The notes under the pieces are model-generated. The model was not told the origin of the DNA, ran no database searches, and saw only the letters and a program-made list of their open reading frames with translations. The translations under genes and the position numbers were made by a program. DNA of 46,627 nt, from positions 1-46,627 of the forward strand of contig UQZI01000007.1 in NCBI GenBank assembly GCA_900545555.1. The letters run 5' to 3'. This stretch comes from an uncultured Collinsella sp. (GTDB lineage: Bacteria; Actinomycetota; Coriobacteriia; Coriobacteriales; Coriobacteriaceae). Positions 8,592 through 16,350 of the stretch are shown here, piece by piece. Position 1 is the stretch's first letter. Every line of letters starts with the position of its first letter.

Positions 8592-8658
8592 TGCGGTGGG
8601 ATAGTTCCCGTTTTGGCCTTTGATGAGGCCATTTGGGAACTATCCCACCGCATTTTTG
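8592..8658. terminator. bidirectional terminator between convergent genes
   Basis: TGCGGTGGGATAGTTCCC (8592-8609) and its exact reverse complement (8635-8652) form an 18-bp stem, with an inner GGCCT/AGGCC hairpin. On the plus strand it is followed by TTTTTG. It separates the response regulator (+) from the methyltransferase (-). Confidence 0.9.
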
Positions 8659-11217
8659 TTATTTGCCCTTGGGCTTGCTGGCGTAGAACTTCTTCTTTTT
8701 GGGCTTGCCTGCAGCGGCGGATTTGCCGTCATCGCGCGGCCCTCGGTCACCAGCCTGCGCGTGCACGGGCGCTGCTACGCGAGGCTTGTGGGCCTCGGGG
8801 TTATGCAGCTCCTCGGTTCGCTCGGCAATCTCCTCGGCGCTAAAGCCGACTTCGGCCATGGCGTCCTCGATGGGCAGGCGGCGCACGATATAGCAATGGT
8901 GCACCTTCTGGTTGCGCGCGAAGTCCTCGGGGATGGTCTGCGCCGTAATGTCCTCCAGCACGACGCCCGCGCGCGCGAGCTTGCGCGTCTCGGGGCGGAA
9001 GCCACGCAGGTTACAGCTAAAGATGGCGTGGCCGCCCTGCGCGAGCAGGCGCGAAACGCCGGCCAAAAGCTCAACATGGTCGCGCTGAACATCCCAGGTG
9101 CGGCGGCCCATCTTGGACGAGTTCGAAAACGTGGGCGGGTCGACAAAGATCAGGTCCCAGCGGTTGCGCGTCTGGCGCTGGTCGCGAATCCAAGCGAGCA
9201 CGTCGTCGCGCACAAAGTGGTGCTGCGGTCCCACAAAGCCGTTCTGGCGCATGTTGCGCTCGGCCCAGTCCAGGTAGGTGTTGGAGAGGTCGACCGTCAC
9301 GGTCTCCTCGACGCCGCCGTCTGCCGCATAGCAGGTGGCGGTACCGGTGTAGGCGAACAGGTTGAGGAAGCGGCGCGCCTGCTTGGCGTGCTCGCGCACC
9401 AGATTGCGCGTGACGCGGTGGTCCAAGAAGATGCCTACGTCCAGGTAGTCGTCAAAGTTGACGGCAAAGGTAAGACCGCCTTCCTCGATGAGCGGCAGGC
9501 GACGGCGCGCGATGTTGGCGCGCTCGCTCGAGCCGCCCTTGCCGGCGCCCTGCTTGCCGTACTGCGAGCCACCGCGCGAACGCATGCGGGCCTTGGCGTG
9601 CACGTGCTCGGCCGGAACATCCAGGATGCGCGGCGCGATGGCCAAGATGTCGAGCATGCGGGCCTGGGCGAGCGCGGGGTCGATGGTCTTGGGCGCGGCG
9701 TATTCGGCGATGACGAGCCAGCGGCCCGGCGTCTGCGGGCAGCCCTCGTACAGATCGATGGCGGCGGAGTAATCGGGCAGGTCGGCATCGTAGACGCGGT
9801 AGCAGCTTACGCCCTCGCGCTTGGCCCACTTGCGACGCAGACGGGCGTTCTTACGCAGGCGGTTGGCGAACTGCTCGGACTCGGGGATGAGCACGGGCAG
9901 CGGCTTGCCGTCACCCAGGTCGAGCATGGCGGCAGGTTCGGGCATGGGGGCGTTGGCGGCTTCGTTTTCGGCATCCGCGGCCTGCTCCTCGGCATCCGCG
10001 CTGGTCGCAGCTTCAAATGTTGCGGCGGCATGGTCGAGCGAGGGCCAAACCTCAATAGTCGCCTCTTCGTTGTTGGGCATGACGGCGATGGAGTGCGCGG
10101 GCTCGGCATGGAGTGCGCGGGCCATAAGGCCGTCGCGGGCGAGGGCGGCGACCGGCGCGGCGGTAAGCTCGGGTGCGCGGCGCAGCTCGCCGACCAGCGT
10201 CATGGTGTCATGCATGAGCGAAAGCGGCGTCTCGGTCGTATCCGCGACCACGGCGGCACCGGCGACGGCGCCCGCATGGTCCAGCACGGTGGCGGGTTTG
10301 GCGGCGCAAAAATCGACAAAGCGCTTGTAGCCGGCGCACTTGACCATACGTTCGGCGGTTTTGCGGGCGGCGGGGTCGATGTCTACGGCAACGATGCGCA
10401 CTTGGCGCTCGCGCGCTGCCGTCTCGCGCTCGCGTGCCTCGGCAAGCAGCTGCTCCCATAGGGCGGCATCGTGCAGCTGCCAGCCCTCAAAGCCCCAGCG
10501 CTCGCGTACGGCGCCCGGGGCGCGGTCGGTCAGAATGCTCACGGCCTCCAGCAGCAGACCGCCGCCGGCACACGAGGCGTCGATCAGCGTGGGCAGGGCT
10601 TCGTTCTCGTAATCGTCGGCCGTCAGCTCGCGCTCGCATAGCGCGGTCCAGCCGACCTGCGCCAGCACCAGAGCGGCGTAGTCGGGGCGTAGCACGTGCG
10701 CGCCCTCGCCGGCACGGGTAGCTGCGGGCGGCAGGCGCTTGAACAGCGGGTTGCCCGAAAGGTCCAGGCTTATACTCGCGCGGCGCTGGCGTAGCGAAAG
10801 CAGCAGGTGGACATCGGGGTCGGCAGCATCGACATCGGCGCGACGGCCTGTGGTCTCGGCCAGACGGTCGCACAGCGCGTCCTTGGCGCGCAGGGCCGAG
10901 AAGCGCGTGTTGCGCAGCTGCTCGGTCACGCCGCGGGCGGTGATGGCGATGGTGGCGCCGGGGCGGATGACGGTCTCCCAGGCGATGTCGTAAACGCTGT
11001 CGTACAGCTCGTCGGCATCCTGCGCCTCAAAGCGCCCGAGCACCACGAACACACGGCTCGCCAGGCGCGACCACAGGCAGGCGCGGTAGCCTTCTTCGAG
11101 CTCGCCCTCAAACGTAGCACGGCCCTTTAAGCGGCGGACATGCGAAAGCCCGAGCCACTTGAGCTCGTCGGCGAGTGCGGATTCAAAGCCCTCGGGGCAG
11201 CTTGCATAAAATTCCAT
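8659..11217 (-). CDS. rlmL: RlmKL-type 23S rRNA methyltransferase with degenerate N-terminal half
   Basis: This 852-residue protein is longer than E. coli RlmL (about 700). Residues 1-150 are a THUMP-containing region and 170-330 an RlmL-like Rossmann domain. Residues 450-850 match the RlmK half closely: ANRLRKNARLRRKWAKREGV, RVYDADLPDYSAAID, FLNLFAYTGTATCYAADGG (SAM loop) and DLIFVDPPTFSNSSKMGR (catalytic). RlmK makes m7G2069 and RlmL makes m2G2445 in E. coli numbering. In the first domain the expected DPMCGSGT is DASCAGGG (213-220), and the NPPY catalytic motif is not found where expected (about 320-330, reading VVADTTET). An Ala/Glu-rich linker of about 80 residues follows. I start at ATG 11217, preceded by AGAGAGG. 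m7G activity looks intact; m2G activity is doubtful. Confidence 0.85.
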   Translation of the reverse strand: MEFYASCPEGFESALADELKWLGLSHVRRLKGRATFEGELEEGYRACLWSRLASRVFVVLGRFEAQDADELYDSVYDIAWETVIRPGATIAITARGVTEQLRNTRFSALRAKDALCDRLAETTGRRADVDAADPDVHLLLSLRQRRASISLDLSGNPLFKRLPPAATRAGEGAHVLRPDYAALVLAQVGWTALCERELTADDYENEALPTLIDASCAGGGLLLEAVSILTDRAPGAVRERWGFEGWQLHDAALWEQLLAEARERETAARERQVRIVAVDIDPAARKTAERMVKCAGYKRFVDFCAAKPATVLDHAGAVAGAAVVADTTETPLSLMHDTMTLVGELRRAPELTAAPVAALARDGLMARALHAEPAHSIAVMPNNEEATIEVWPSLDHAAATFEAATSADAEEQAADAENEAANAPMPEPAAMLDLGDGKPLPVLIPESEQFANRLRKNARLRRKWAKREGVSCYRVYDADLPDYSAAIDLYEGCPQTPGRWLVIAEYAAPKTIDPALAQARMLDILAIAPRILDVPAEHVHAKARMRSRGGSQYGKQGAGKGGSSERANIARRRLPLIEEGGLTFAVNFDDYLDVGIFLDHRVTRNLVREHAKQARRFLNLFAYTGTATCYAADGGVEETVTVDLSNTYLDWAERNMRQNGFVGPQHHFVRDDVLAWIRDQRQTRNRWDLIFVDPPTFSNSSKMGRRTWDVQRDHVELLAGVSRLLAQGGHAIFSCNLRGFRPETRKLARAGVVLEDITAQTIPEDFARNQKVHHCYIVRRLPIEDAMAEVGFSAEEIAERTEELHNPEAHKPRVAAPVHAQAGDRGPRDDGKSAAAGKPKKKKFYASKPKGK

Positions 11218-11292
11218 GGGTGACCTCTCTGGTTGCGTCGCTCCATTATATGATGGATGCTTCGTTTGCCATCGCCCTCGAAAGGAACCCAT

Positions 11293-11397
11293 ATGATTGA
11301 TGCGTGCCCCTTGATTCCCATTTTCATTGCAACAGCCTCAGGACTCGGGGCCTCGCACAGGCTCCCGCCGCCTTACAGAACTGAAAGCTGGGCGTAG
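11293..11397 (+). pseudogene. 5' remnant of a HAD-family phosphatase gene
   Basis: An ATG with AAAGGAA upstream encodes MIDACPLIPIFIAT, which resembles the strand leading into the DxDGT motif of Cof-type HAD phosphatases. The homology-like part ends at 11334; unrelated codons follow to a stop at 11395-11397. The 3' part of such a gene is found at 20836-21092. I infer that the sugar island between them broke or replaced this gene. Identification from 14 residues is weak on its own and rests on the matching 3' piece. Confidence 0.5.
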
Positions 11398-11468
11398 GGC
11401 AAATCCATGGCACGTGACCTGCGATTGCTCGGCCATAGATGGCGTAATCGAGGCTAAGGGAGGGCATC

Positions 11469-11618
11469 ATGCGCAAGGGAAACGAGAGCTGGTTCTGGCA
11501 CGCGAACGACATGGTGGCGGCGGGCGACATGAACCCCGTGGTCCGCGTCCTGTGGGCCGCGCTCATCGTAGGCATCGGCGTCGCGACGATGGCCACGCTC
11601 TGGATCGTCACGAGGTAG
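11469..11618 (+). CDS. small single-pass membrane protein, 49 residues
   Basis: ATG 11469 is preceded by AAGGGAGG with good spacing. The product has a charged and aromatic N-terminus (MRKGNESWFWHANDMV), then one hydrophobic segment (LWAALIVGIGVATMATLWIV) and ends in Thr-Arg. I do not recognise a family. It lies at the left end of the sugar island, convergent with the HAD gene. The clear ribosome site and membrane segment argue that it is real, but at this length a chance ORF in GC-rich DNA cannot be excluded. Confidence 0.5.
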   Translation: MRKGNESWFWHANDMVAAGDMNPVVRVLWAALIVGIGVATMATLWIVTR

Positions 11619-11670
11619 CGCGCCACGAACGGATGATGAGGCACGCGGCGCATGCCACGCTGGCGGAACC

Positions 11671-12498
11671 CTAGCCTCGCTGCTGGACAATCTGTTCGAT
11701 GAGCTTCGCGACGGAGTCCTCGGCTGCGTTCCCGATCAGGTGATGGGCCGCGGCCTTCGCCTCTGGCATCGCGCCCGCGACTGCGTAGGAGTTCGGCACC
11801 TTATCGAGGAGCGTCACGTCGTTTTCCGAGTCTCCGATAAAAGCGACCTCGTCCAGCGTGACCCCAAGGCTGCCGAGAAGCGCGTCGAGTCCGTTTACCT
11901 TGCTCCAGCCAGCCGGAACAACATCGAGGAAGAATGGGACGGGCGAGGGGAAATCAAGTTCTGGGCAGGCTTCCTTGCATCGACTCCGAACGACTTCCGT
12001 CGGGGCGGAGCTGACGTTGACGAAGATGCCGGCGGTTATGACGTCACGGTTCGTGGGCACGTCTCCGAGCGCCATGTCTCTTCCGGAGTCCTTAACGACT
12101 TCCAAGGCGAATTCGTCGCCAGGCTCGACGGCGCAGAGGAACTGCTCGCAGCGCTTGCCTGTCTCATCGACATCGGCGACTAGCCAGAGTGACGTCCCCG
12201 CGTAGGGGCGTACAGCGCTATCGAGCTTGACGAGGGCCTCCGTCGAGAGCGTCTTTTTGAACACGAGTTCGCCGCTGGAGAAGACCTTCTTTCCGTTGGC
12301 CATGATGCCGGTCGAGAAACAGCGCGCGTCGCCGTCAAAGGCATCGGCCAGGTCGGCGTAGTCGCGCCCGCTTGCGGGGCCGAACGCGATGCCCGCATCG
12401 AGCGCCGAAAGAATCGCGCTGTGCGTGCGCTCCGATACGACCCTTGAGCCAAACGGCAACAGGGTCCCATCCATGTCTGCGAGGATGAGCTTTATCAA
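11671..12498 (-). CDS. Cof-type HAD-IIB family phosphatase
   Basis: This 275-residue protein starts IKLILADMDGTLLPFGSR, with the nucleophile Asp and acid/base Asp of the HAD DxDGT motif. The C-terminal GWSKVNGLDALLGSLG (conserved Lys) and FIGDSENDVTLLDKVPNSYAV (metal Asp) are standard for the Cof/IIB group, with the large cap between. Such enzymes dephosphorylate sugar phosphates or phosphorylated cofactors. GGGAGGA precedes a TTG at 12498, which I take as the start; an upstream in-frame ATG at 12525 has no ribosome site. It follows the RpiR regulator by 49 nt on the same strand, so it is probably cotranscribed and part of the same sugar pathway. Confidence 0.88.
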   Translation of the reverse strand: MIKLILADMDGTLLPFGSRVVSERTHSAILSALDAGIAFGPASGRDYADLADAFDGDARCFSTGIMANGKKVFSSGELVFKKTLSTEALVKLDSAVRPYAGTSLWLVADVDETGKRCEQFLCAVEPGDEFALEVVKDSGRDMALGDVPTNRDVITAGIFVNVSSAPTEVVRSRCKEACPELDFPSPVPFFLDVVPAGWSKVNGLDALLGSLGVTLDEVAFIGDSENDVTLLDKVPNSYAVAGAMPEAKAAAHHLIGNAAEDSVAKLIEQIVQQRG

Positions 12499-12547
12499 GG
12501 GGTCCTCCCGTTTCGGTCTGGGCATCGGTGCGCCGGCGTGCGTCGTC

Positions 12548-13411
12548 CTAGCTGTATTGCTTGTCTCCCATGAGATTCTTCGAGATGATCCTGTTAAACT
12601 CTACCGGGTCATCCCAGCAAGAGGTCAGGAAGAGGAACAGCAGCTCGATGACGAAGTTGATCGAGCTGTGCGAGAAGGCGATCTCGGTTCCGGTGATGGC
12701 CTGATCTCGCGAGATGGCTCGGATGATATGCGTGGCACGCTTCGCGAGCGGCGTATCCGGGTTGTCTGTGATCATGATGATGGGGGTGTTCGAATCCTCG
12801 GCAGAGTCGAATATGTTGACGAGGCGCTTCGAGTATCCGGACGTCGAAATGACGAGCAGAACGTCATTCTCCTTGAGACTGGTTGCGACGGAGACCATGG
12901 CTTCGGTGGTACTGGGGCAAAACGCTCTGACTCCAACCTGCGAGAGCTTGAACGCCGCGTTTACGCCCATGTTAATCGAGTTGCCGACGCCCGCGATCAG
13001 GACGAGGTTGGCGTTGTGGAGCAGATTGACGACTGCCGAAAAGTCATCGGAGTCAATGAGCGAGGCGGTTTGGGAGAGCTCCTTGACCTTGTGAGACAGG
13101 ACGTACTTGATGGAGCCCTCGACGTCGTCCAGAGTAATCCTGCCGTCCGTGGCCTTTTCTTCGCCGGATGCCCTGCTGATGGATATGCCGAGCGCCAGAC
13201 GCATGTCCGAATAGGTTCGGTAGTCAAGCGTCCTTGCGAATCTCGAAACAGACGCCGGTGACGTACCGGTTTCTGCGGCGAGTTCGCGGACGGTCATCGT
13301 TGCGACATCCGACGGGTGGTCGAGCACATACGTTGCGATTGCCTTCTCCGAGGGGGATAGGCTGCTCATGACCGCGCAGATGTGGCTGAGCACATCCCCT
13401 GTCTTATCCAT
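12548..13411 (-). CDS. RpiR-family transcriptional regulator (HTH plus SIS domain)
   Basis: This 287-residue protein has an N-terminal RpiR helix-turn-helix (SPSEKAIATYVLDHPSDVA, then TVRELAAETGTSPASVSRFAR at about 41-61). A C-terminal sugar-phosphate-binding SIS domain follows, from about residue 115 (NLVLIAGVGNSINMGVNAAF, DVLLVISTSGYSKRLVNIF). RpiR proteins respond to sugar phosphates. AAGGAG precedes the ATG. It is divergent from the MFS-aldolase-PTS operon, and the 300 bp between them are full of TGAAA/TTTCA boxes. It is therefore very likely the regulator of the island and of itself, with an intermediate of the pathway as effector. Confidence 0.92.
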   Translation of the reverse strand: MDKTGDVLSHICAVMSSLSPSEKAIATYVLDHPSDVATMTVRELAAETGTSPASVSRFARTLDYRTYSDMRLALGISISRASGEEKATDGRITLDDVEGSIKYVLSHKVKELSQTASLIDSDDFSAVVNLLHNANLVLIAGVGNSINMGVNAAFKLSQVGVRAFCPSTTEAMVSVATSLKENDVLLVISTSGYSKRLVNIFDSAEDSNTPIIMITDNPDTPLAKRATHIIRAISRDQAITGTEIAFSHSSINFVIELLFLFLTSCWDDPVEFNRIISKNLMGDKQYS

Positions 13412-13458
13412 GGTTACTCCTTGGTCCTAGCTTGCTTTGTATCTTAGGTCAAGAGAGG

Positions 13459-13511
13459 TGAAAATTAAGCAAAATGTTTCATCAGCGGTGAAATAGCGTT
13501 TCACCGCTGAT
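13459..13511. promoter_or_regulatory. candidate RpiR operator: TGAAA/TTTCA palindromes
   Basis: A perfect 13-bp palindrome (ATCAGCGGTGAAA 13481-13493, loop TAGCG, mirror arm 13499-13511) contains TGAAA-N5-TTTCA. A second TGAAAA at 13459 pairs with TTTCA at 13477-13481. A smaller palindrome, TACCGT-TC-ACGGTA, follows at 13516-13529. The location close to the start of rpiR suggests an operator; a hairpin in the rpiR leader RNA is the alternative. Confidence 0.6.
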
Positions 13512-13580
13512 TTCCTACCGTTCACGGTAAATCGGTACTTCCTCGGCGCAATCCCAGCTTGAGCTGCTATCTTATGAGTC

Positions 13581-13648
13581 GTGAAACAACGGCACGAAAA
13601 CGATGAAACAACAGAACATTGTTTCAACGCCTCGCAACTCCGTTTCAC
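13581..13648. promoter_or_regulatory. candidate RpiR operator: nested GTGAAAC/GTTTCAC boxes
   Basis: GTGAAAC (13581-13587) mirrors GTTTCAC (13642-13648). Inside them TGAAACAA (13604-13611) mirrors TTGTTTCA (13619-13626). The boxes share the TGAAA core with the palindrome at 13481-13511 and lie 60-130 nt before the MFS start, where a repressor or activator of the sugar operon would bind. Confidence 0.6.
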
Positions 13649-13711
13649 GCTAGATGGTGAATCACTTCGAAGCCCAGACAGGCACCCGGCGAGCAAGAAG
13701 GGAGAAGCACG

Positions 13712-14911
13712 ATGCACAACGCTAAGACAAACGCAAGCATGACTTCGCTGTTCTTCGCGAACGTACTCTACTGGGTCTGCGCGGGCGTGTACTCGCCGTT
13801 TCTCTCCGCTCACTACACGAGCCTCGGCCTCAGCGCGGCCCAGACCGGCATCCTCCTCGCGGCGACCCCGGTGTGTGCGCTCGCCATCCAGCCGCTCTGG
13901 TCGACGATCGCCGACAAGCTCGGGCGCCGCCGCGCGGTCATCGTGGCCCTCTGCCTTGCGGCGGCGGTACTCGCTCCGCTGTATTACCTGGCGTCGACGT
14001 TCGTCCCGGTCCTTCTCGTAACCTTTGCATTCTCGGCGTTTTTCTCGGGGCTCCTGCCCCTGAGCGACTCCCTCGTCATCGAGCTCGCGGATCGCTCTGG
14101 CCTGGACTTTTCTCGCATTCGCATGGGTGGCACCATCGGCTACGCCATCGTCGTCCTGATCGTCGGCTGGCTGCTTGACGTGGCTTCTCAAATCCAGTTC
14201 GCGGTGGTCTCCGCCGCGCTGGTGGCCTTCGCGGCTCACATGTGGCGCCTCCCCGAGGCGGGAGTTCGCGCCAATGCTGCGGACGATCCCAAGGTCTCCC
14301 ACGGAAAGGGCCTCCTCTCGCTGTTCACCAGCAACGAGATCGCATTCGTCTTGGTCTTCGCCTTCATCAGCTCGGCCGCGATTGGCTTCATCGGGGCGTT
14401 CTTGGGCCGCTACGCGGTCGAGCTTGGCGAGGGTCAGAACCTCGTGGGCGTCCTGAGCGCGGTCTCCGCTGCGAGTGAGATCCCCATCCTGCTCGTCTCC
14501 TCCAAGCTGGTCAGGCGCTTCGGCGAGATGAACCTCCTGATCTTTTCCTGCTTCATGGCGGCTCTCAGGCTCGTGCTCGTGGGCACCGGCATCGTCCCGC
14601 TCATGATCTGCGGACAGCTGCTGCAGAGCGTGAGTTACATGACCGTTTACTACTCCTGCGTTACCTACATTGCCAACCACACCTACGAGGATTGTCGCGC
14701 TCGAGGTCAGAGCGCCTTCGCGATGGTCCAGAGCGGTCTGTCCGTCGTGGTTGCGAACTTGTTTGGCGGTTGGGCGTGCGACGCGCTCGGCACGCACGCG
14801 GGTTTCCTGGCCTTCGCCCTCGCTTCAACGATTGCTGCGGTCGTTGCTCTTGTGACGTACGTGCTGTGGCGTAGAAGCGCGGCGCCACAGCCTGAGGAGG
14901 CGGCCGCATAG
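13712..14911 (+). CDS. MFS transporter (MFS_1-like/LacY-type), first gene of the sugar operon
   Basis: This 399-residue protein has about twelve membrane segments. The loop between helices 2 and 3 reads ADKLGRRRAVI, a match to the MFS motif A. The opening MTSLFFANVLYWVCAGVYSPF and the overall pattern resemble the LacY/nucleoside-H+ symporter-like group (PF12832 style) rather than drug exporters; this is by eye only. GGGAGAAGCACG precedes the ATG. It follows the RpiR box region and leads the operon. An MFS porter together with a complete PTS is unusual: it may export a product or import a second, unphosphorylated substrate such as an acylated sugar. Confidence 0.85.
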   Translation: MHNAKTNASMTSLFFANVLYWVCAGVYSPFLSAHYTSLGLSAAQTGILLAATPVCALAIQPLWSTIADKLGRRRAVIVALCLAAAVLAPLYYLASTFVPVLLVTFAFSAFFSGLLPLSDSLVIELADRSGLDFSRIRMGGTIGYAIVVLIVGWLLDVASQIQFAVVSAALVAFAAHMWRLPEAGVRANAADDPKVSHGKGLLSLFTSNEIAFVLVFAFISSAAIGFIGAFLGRYAVELGEGQNLVGVLSAVSAASEIPILLVSSKLVRRFGEMNLLIFSCFMAALRLVLVGTGIVPLMICGQLLQSVSYMTVYYSCVTYIANHTYEDCRARGQSAFAMVQSGLSVVVANLFGGWACDALGTHAGFLAFALASTIAAVVALVTYVLWRRSAAPQPEEAAA

Positions 14912-14996
14912 GCTCCACCGCGCTTCGCAAGCGCCTGCCTGCCTCGCGCTTCGCTTCGTGTTCAACCAGCTGACGAGCTGAGAACTGTCCGATCCA

Positions 14997-15023
14997 ATGA
15001 TTATCCAGGTGAAAGGAAGATAA
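14997..15023 (+). other. eight-codon ORF resembling the start of the EIIB gene
   Basis: ATGATTATCCAGGTGAAAGG encodes MIIQV plus three codons and a stop, two nt before the aldolase ATG. The first 14 nt differ by one base from the start of the EIIB gene at 16351 (MIIQVRVDD). It may be a recombination scar or chance; the AAAGGAAG within it serves as the aldolase ribosome site. Confidence 0.35.
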
Positions 15024-15025
15024 AG

Positions 15026-15880
15026 ATGTCTCTCATCAAGGTCAACGAGCTTCTTCAACATGCGACCGAGCACCACTATGGCGTGTCCGCGATCAACGTC
15101 ATCAACACGGAGACCATCCGTTATGCGATCCAGGCCGCCGAGGATGAGCACATGCCCATCATCATCCAGTATTGGCCCGGCTTCGAGGACCACTGCGCCC
15201 TCGACATCATCGCCTTCGCCGCCCGCTATTACGCCGAGCGCGCGAGTGTGCCCGTCGCCGTCCACCAGGATCACTCCGCTGGTTACGAGATCGCCGTCAA
15301 GGGCGTCAAGGCCGGCTTCCCCTCCGTCATGGTCGACGGTTCCTCACTTCCCTATGAAGAGAACTTCCAGCTCACGAAGGACGTCGTCCAGGTCGCCAAG
15401 ATCTTCGACGTCGACATCGAGGCCGAGCTCGGCCATGTCGGTAACGGCTCCGACGCCAACGATTTCGTGAACAGCGACCACTACACCGACCCGAACCTCG
15501 CCGAGGAGTTCGTCGAGGGCACCGGTTGCGGCTCGCTCGCCATCGCCGTCGGCAATGCCCACGGCCCCTACGTCAAGGTCCCGAACCTCGACATGGAGCG
15601 CATCAAGGCCTGCAGGGAGGCCGTCAGCGTTCCCCTTGTCATGCACGGATGTTCCGACATCCCCGACGAGCAGCTCCAGGAGGCCGTGAACCTCGGCATG
15701 AGTAAGTTCAACATCGCCACGGAGTACTTCCGTTCCATGTACCGCGCCTTCGAGAAGGACATCAACTCCGGTAAGAACGACGGCAACGGCGTTGGCCTCC
15801 TGATGGACGCCGCCCCCGACATGCGCGCGTTCGTCGCCAGTAAGATCCAGCTTCTGAACCCCAACCACTATTCGCTCTAG
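15026..15880 (+). CDS. class II fructose-bisphosphate aldolase family enzyme (GatY/KbaY-like)
   Basis: This 284-residue zinc aldolase resembles the tagatose/fructose-bisphosphate group. Visible residues are Asp82-His83 in VAVHQDHS, Glu134 in IEAELGHVG, His179 in GNAHGPY and His207 in VMHGCSDIPDEQ. His83, His179 and His207 are the expected zinc ligands. The usual HGGSG phosphate loop reads HGCSD and the usual HLDHG reads HQDHS, so the substrate may not be an ordinary ketose bisphosphate. AAAGGAAG precedes the ATG. It lies 114 nt after the MFS gene and 10 nt before EIIA, in the PTS operon. It presumably cleaves the phosphorylated sugar to DHAP or a related three-carbon unit and an aldehyde. Confidence 0.9.
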   Translation: MSLIKVNELLQHATEHHYGVSAINVINTETIRYAIQAAEDEHMPIIIQYWPGFEDHCALDIIAFAARYYAERASVPVAVHQDHSAGYEIAVKGVKAGFPSVMVDGSSLPYEENFQLTKDVVQVAKIFDVDIEAELGHVGNGSDANDFVNSDHYTDPNLAEEFVEGTGCGSLAIAVGNAHGPYVKVPNLDMERIKACREAVSVPLVMHGCSDIPDEQLQEAVNLGMSKFNIATEYFRSMYRAFEKDINSGKNDGNGVGLLMDAAPDMRAFVASKIQLLNPNHYSL

Positions 15881-15890
15881 GAGAGACTCG

Positions 15891-16319
15891 ATGAAGAAGG
15901 TTCTTGTCGCGTCGCACGGCCACCTCGCAAGCGGAATCAGGAGCTCGATCGAGATTCTGACCGGCATGGCGGACATGGTGGAGGCAGTTGACTGCTACGT
16001 GGACGATTCCGATTTCACCCCTCGCATCCAGGCCTTTATTGACTCGGTGGGCCCTGAGGACGAGGCCGTCATCTTCACCGACATCTACGGTGGCTCCGTC
16101 TTCCAGAAAGTCGTCCTCATGGAGCCGGAGAAGCGCGGAATCGTCCACGTCACCGGTATGAACCTCGGCCTCGTGATCGAGACGCTCCTCGGCGCCGAGC
16201 CGGTCACGGCAGATTCGATCAAGCAGAGCGTCAAGCTGGCGAGGGCGACGATGCAGGTCGTCGAGCCTCCGAGCAAGGCCGCGGACAACGAGGAGTCCGA
16301 GGGAGACTTCTTTGATTAG
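15891..16319 (+). CDS. PTS EIIA, mannose family
   Basis: This 142-residue cytosolic protein carries the phosphorylated histidine His9 in VLVASHGHLASGI, matching the tHG of ManX. The block EAVIFTDIYGGSVFQKV corresponds to the family's TDLwGGSPfN motif. It takes phosphate from HPr and passes it to EIIB. It is translated 10 nt after the aldolase stop, with GGAGAG upstream, and is followed by EIIB, EIIC and EIID. EIIA is a separate polypeptide here, not fused to EIIB as in E. coli ManX. Confidence 0.9.
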   Translation: MKKVLVASHGHLASGIRSSIEILTGMADMVEAVDCYVDDSDFTPRIQAFIDSVGPEDEAVIFTDIYGGSVFQKVVLMEPEKRGIVHVTGMNLGLVIETLLGAEPVTADSIKQSVKLARATMQVVEPPSKAADNEESEGDFFD

Positions 16320-16350
16320 AGAGCACTAACAAGCAGGGAGAGAGGAAACA

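Noticed and set aside
8620..10461. 613-codon open frame antisense to the rRNA methyltransferase gene
   Set aside because: Composition is that of a complementary-strand shadow, it runs through the terminator at 8592-8657 and lacks any family motif, whereas the minus strand matches RlmKL strongly.
11293..11670. tRNA or structured RNA left of the sugar island as an attachment site
   Set aside because: No cloverleaf, no tRNA-like 3' end and no direct repeat at the right end were found; no integrase gene is present.
13427..14797. 456-codon minus-strand frame over the MFS gene
   Set aside because: It crosses the RpiR operator region and mirrors the membrane protein; the charged, low-complexity sequence has no family match.
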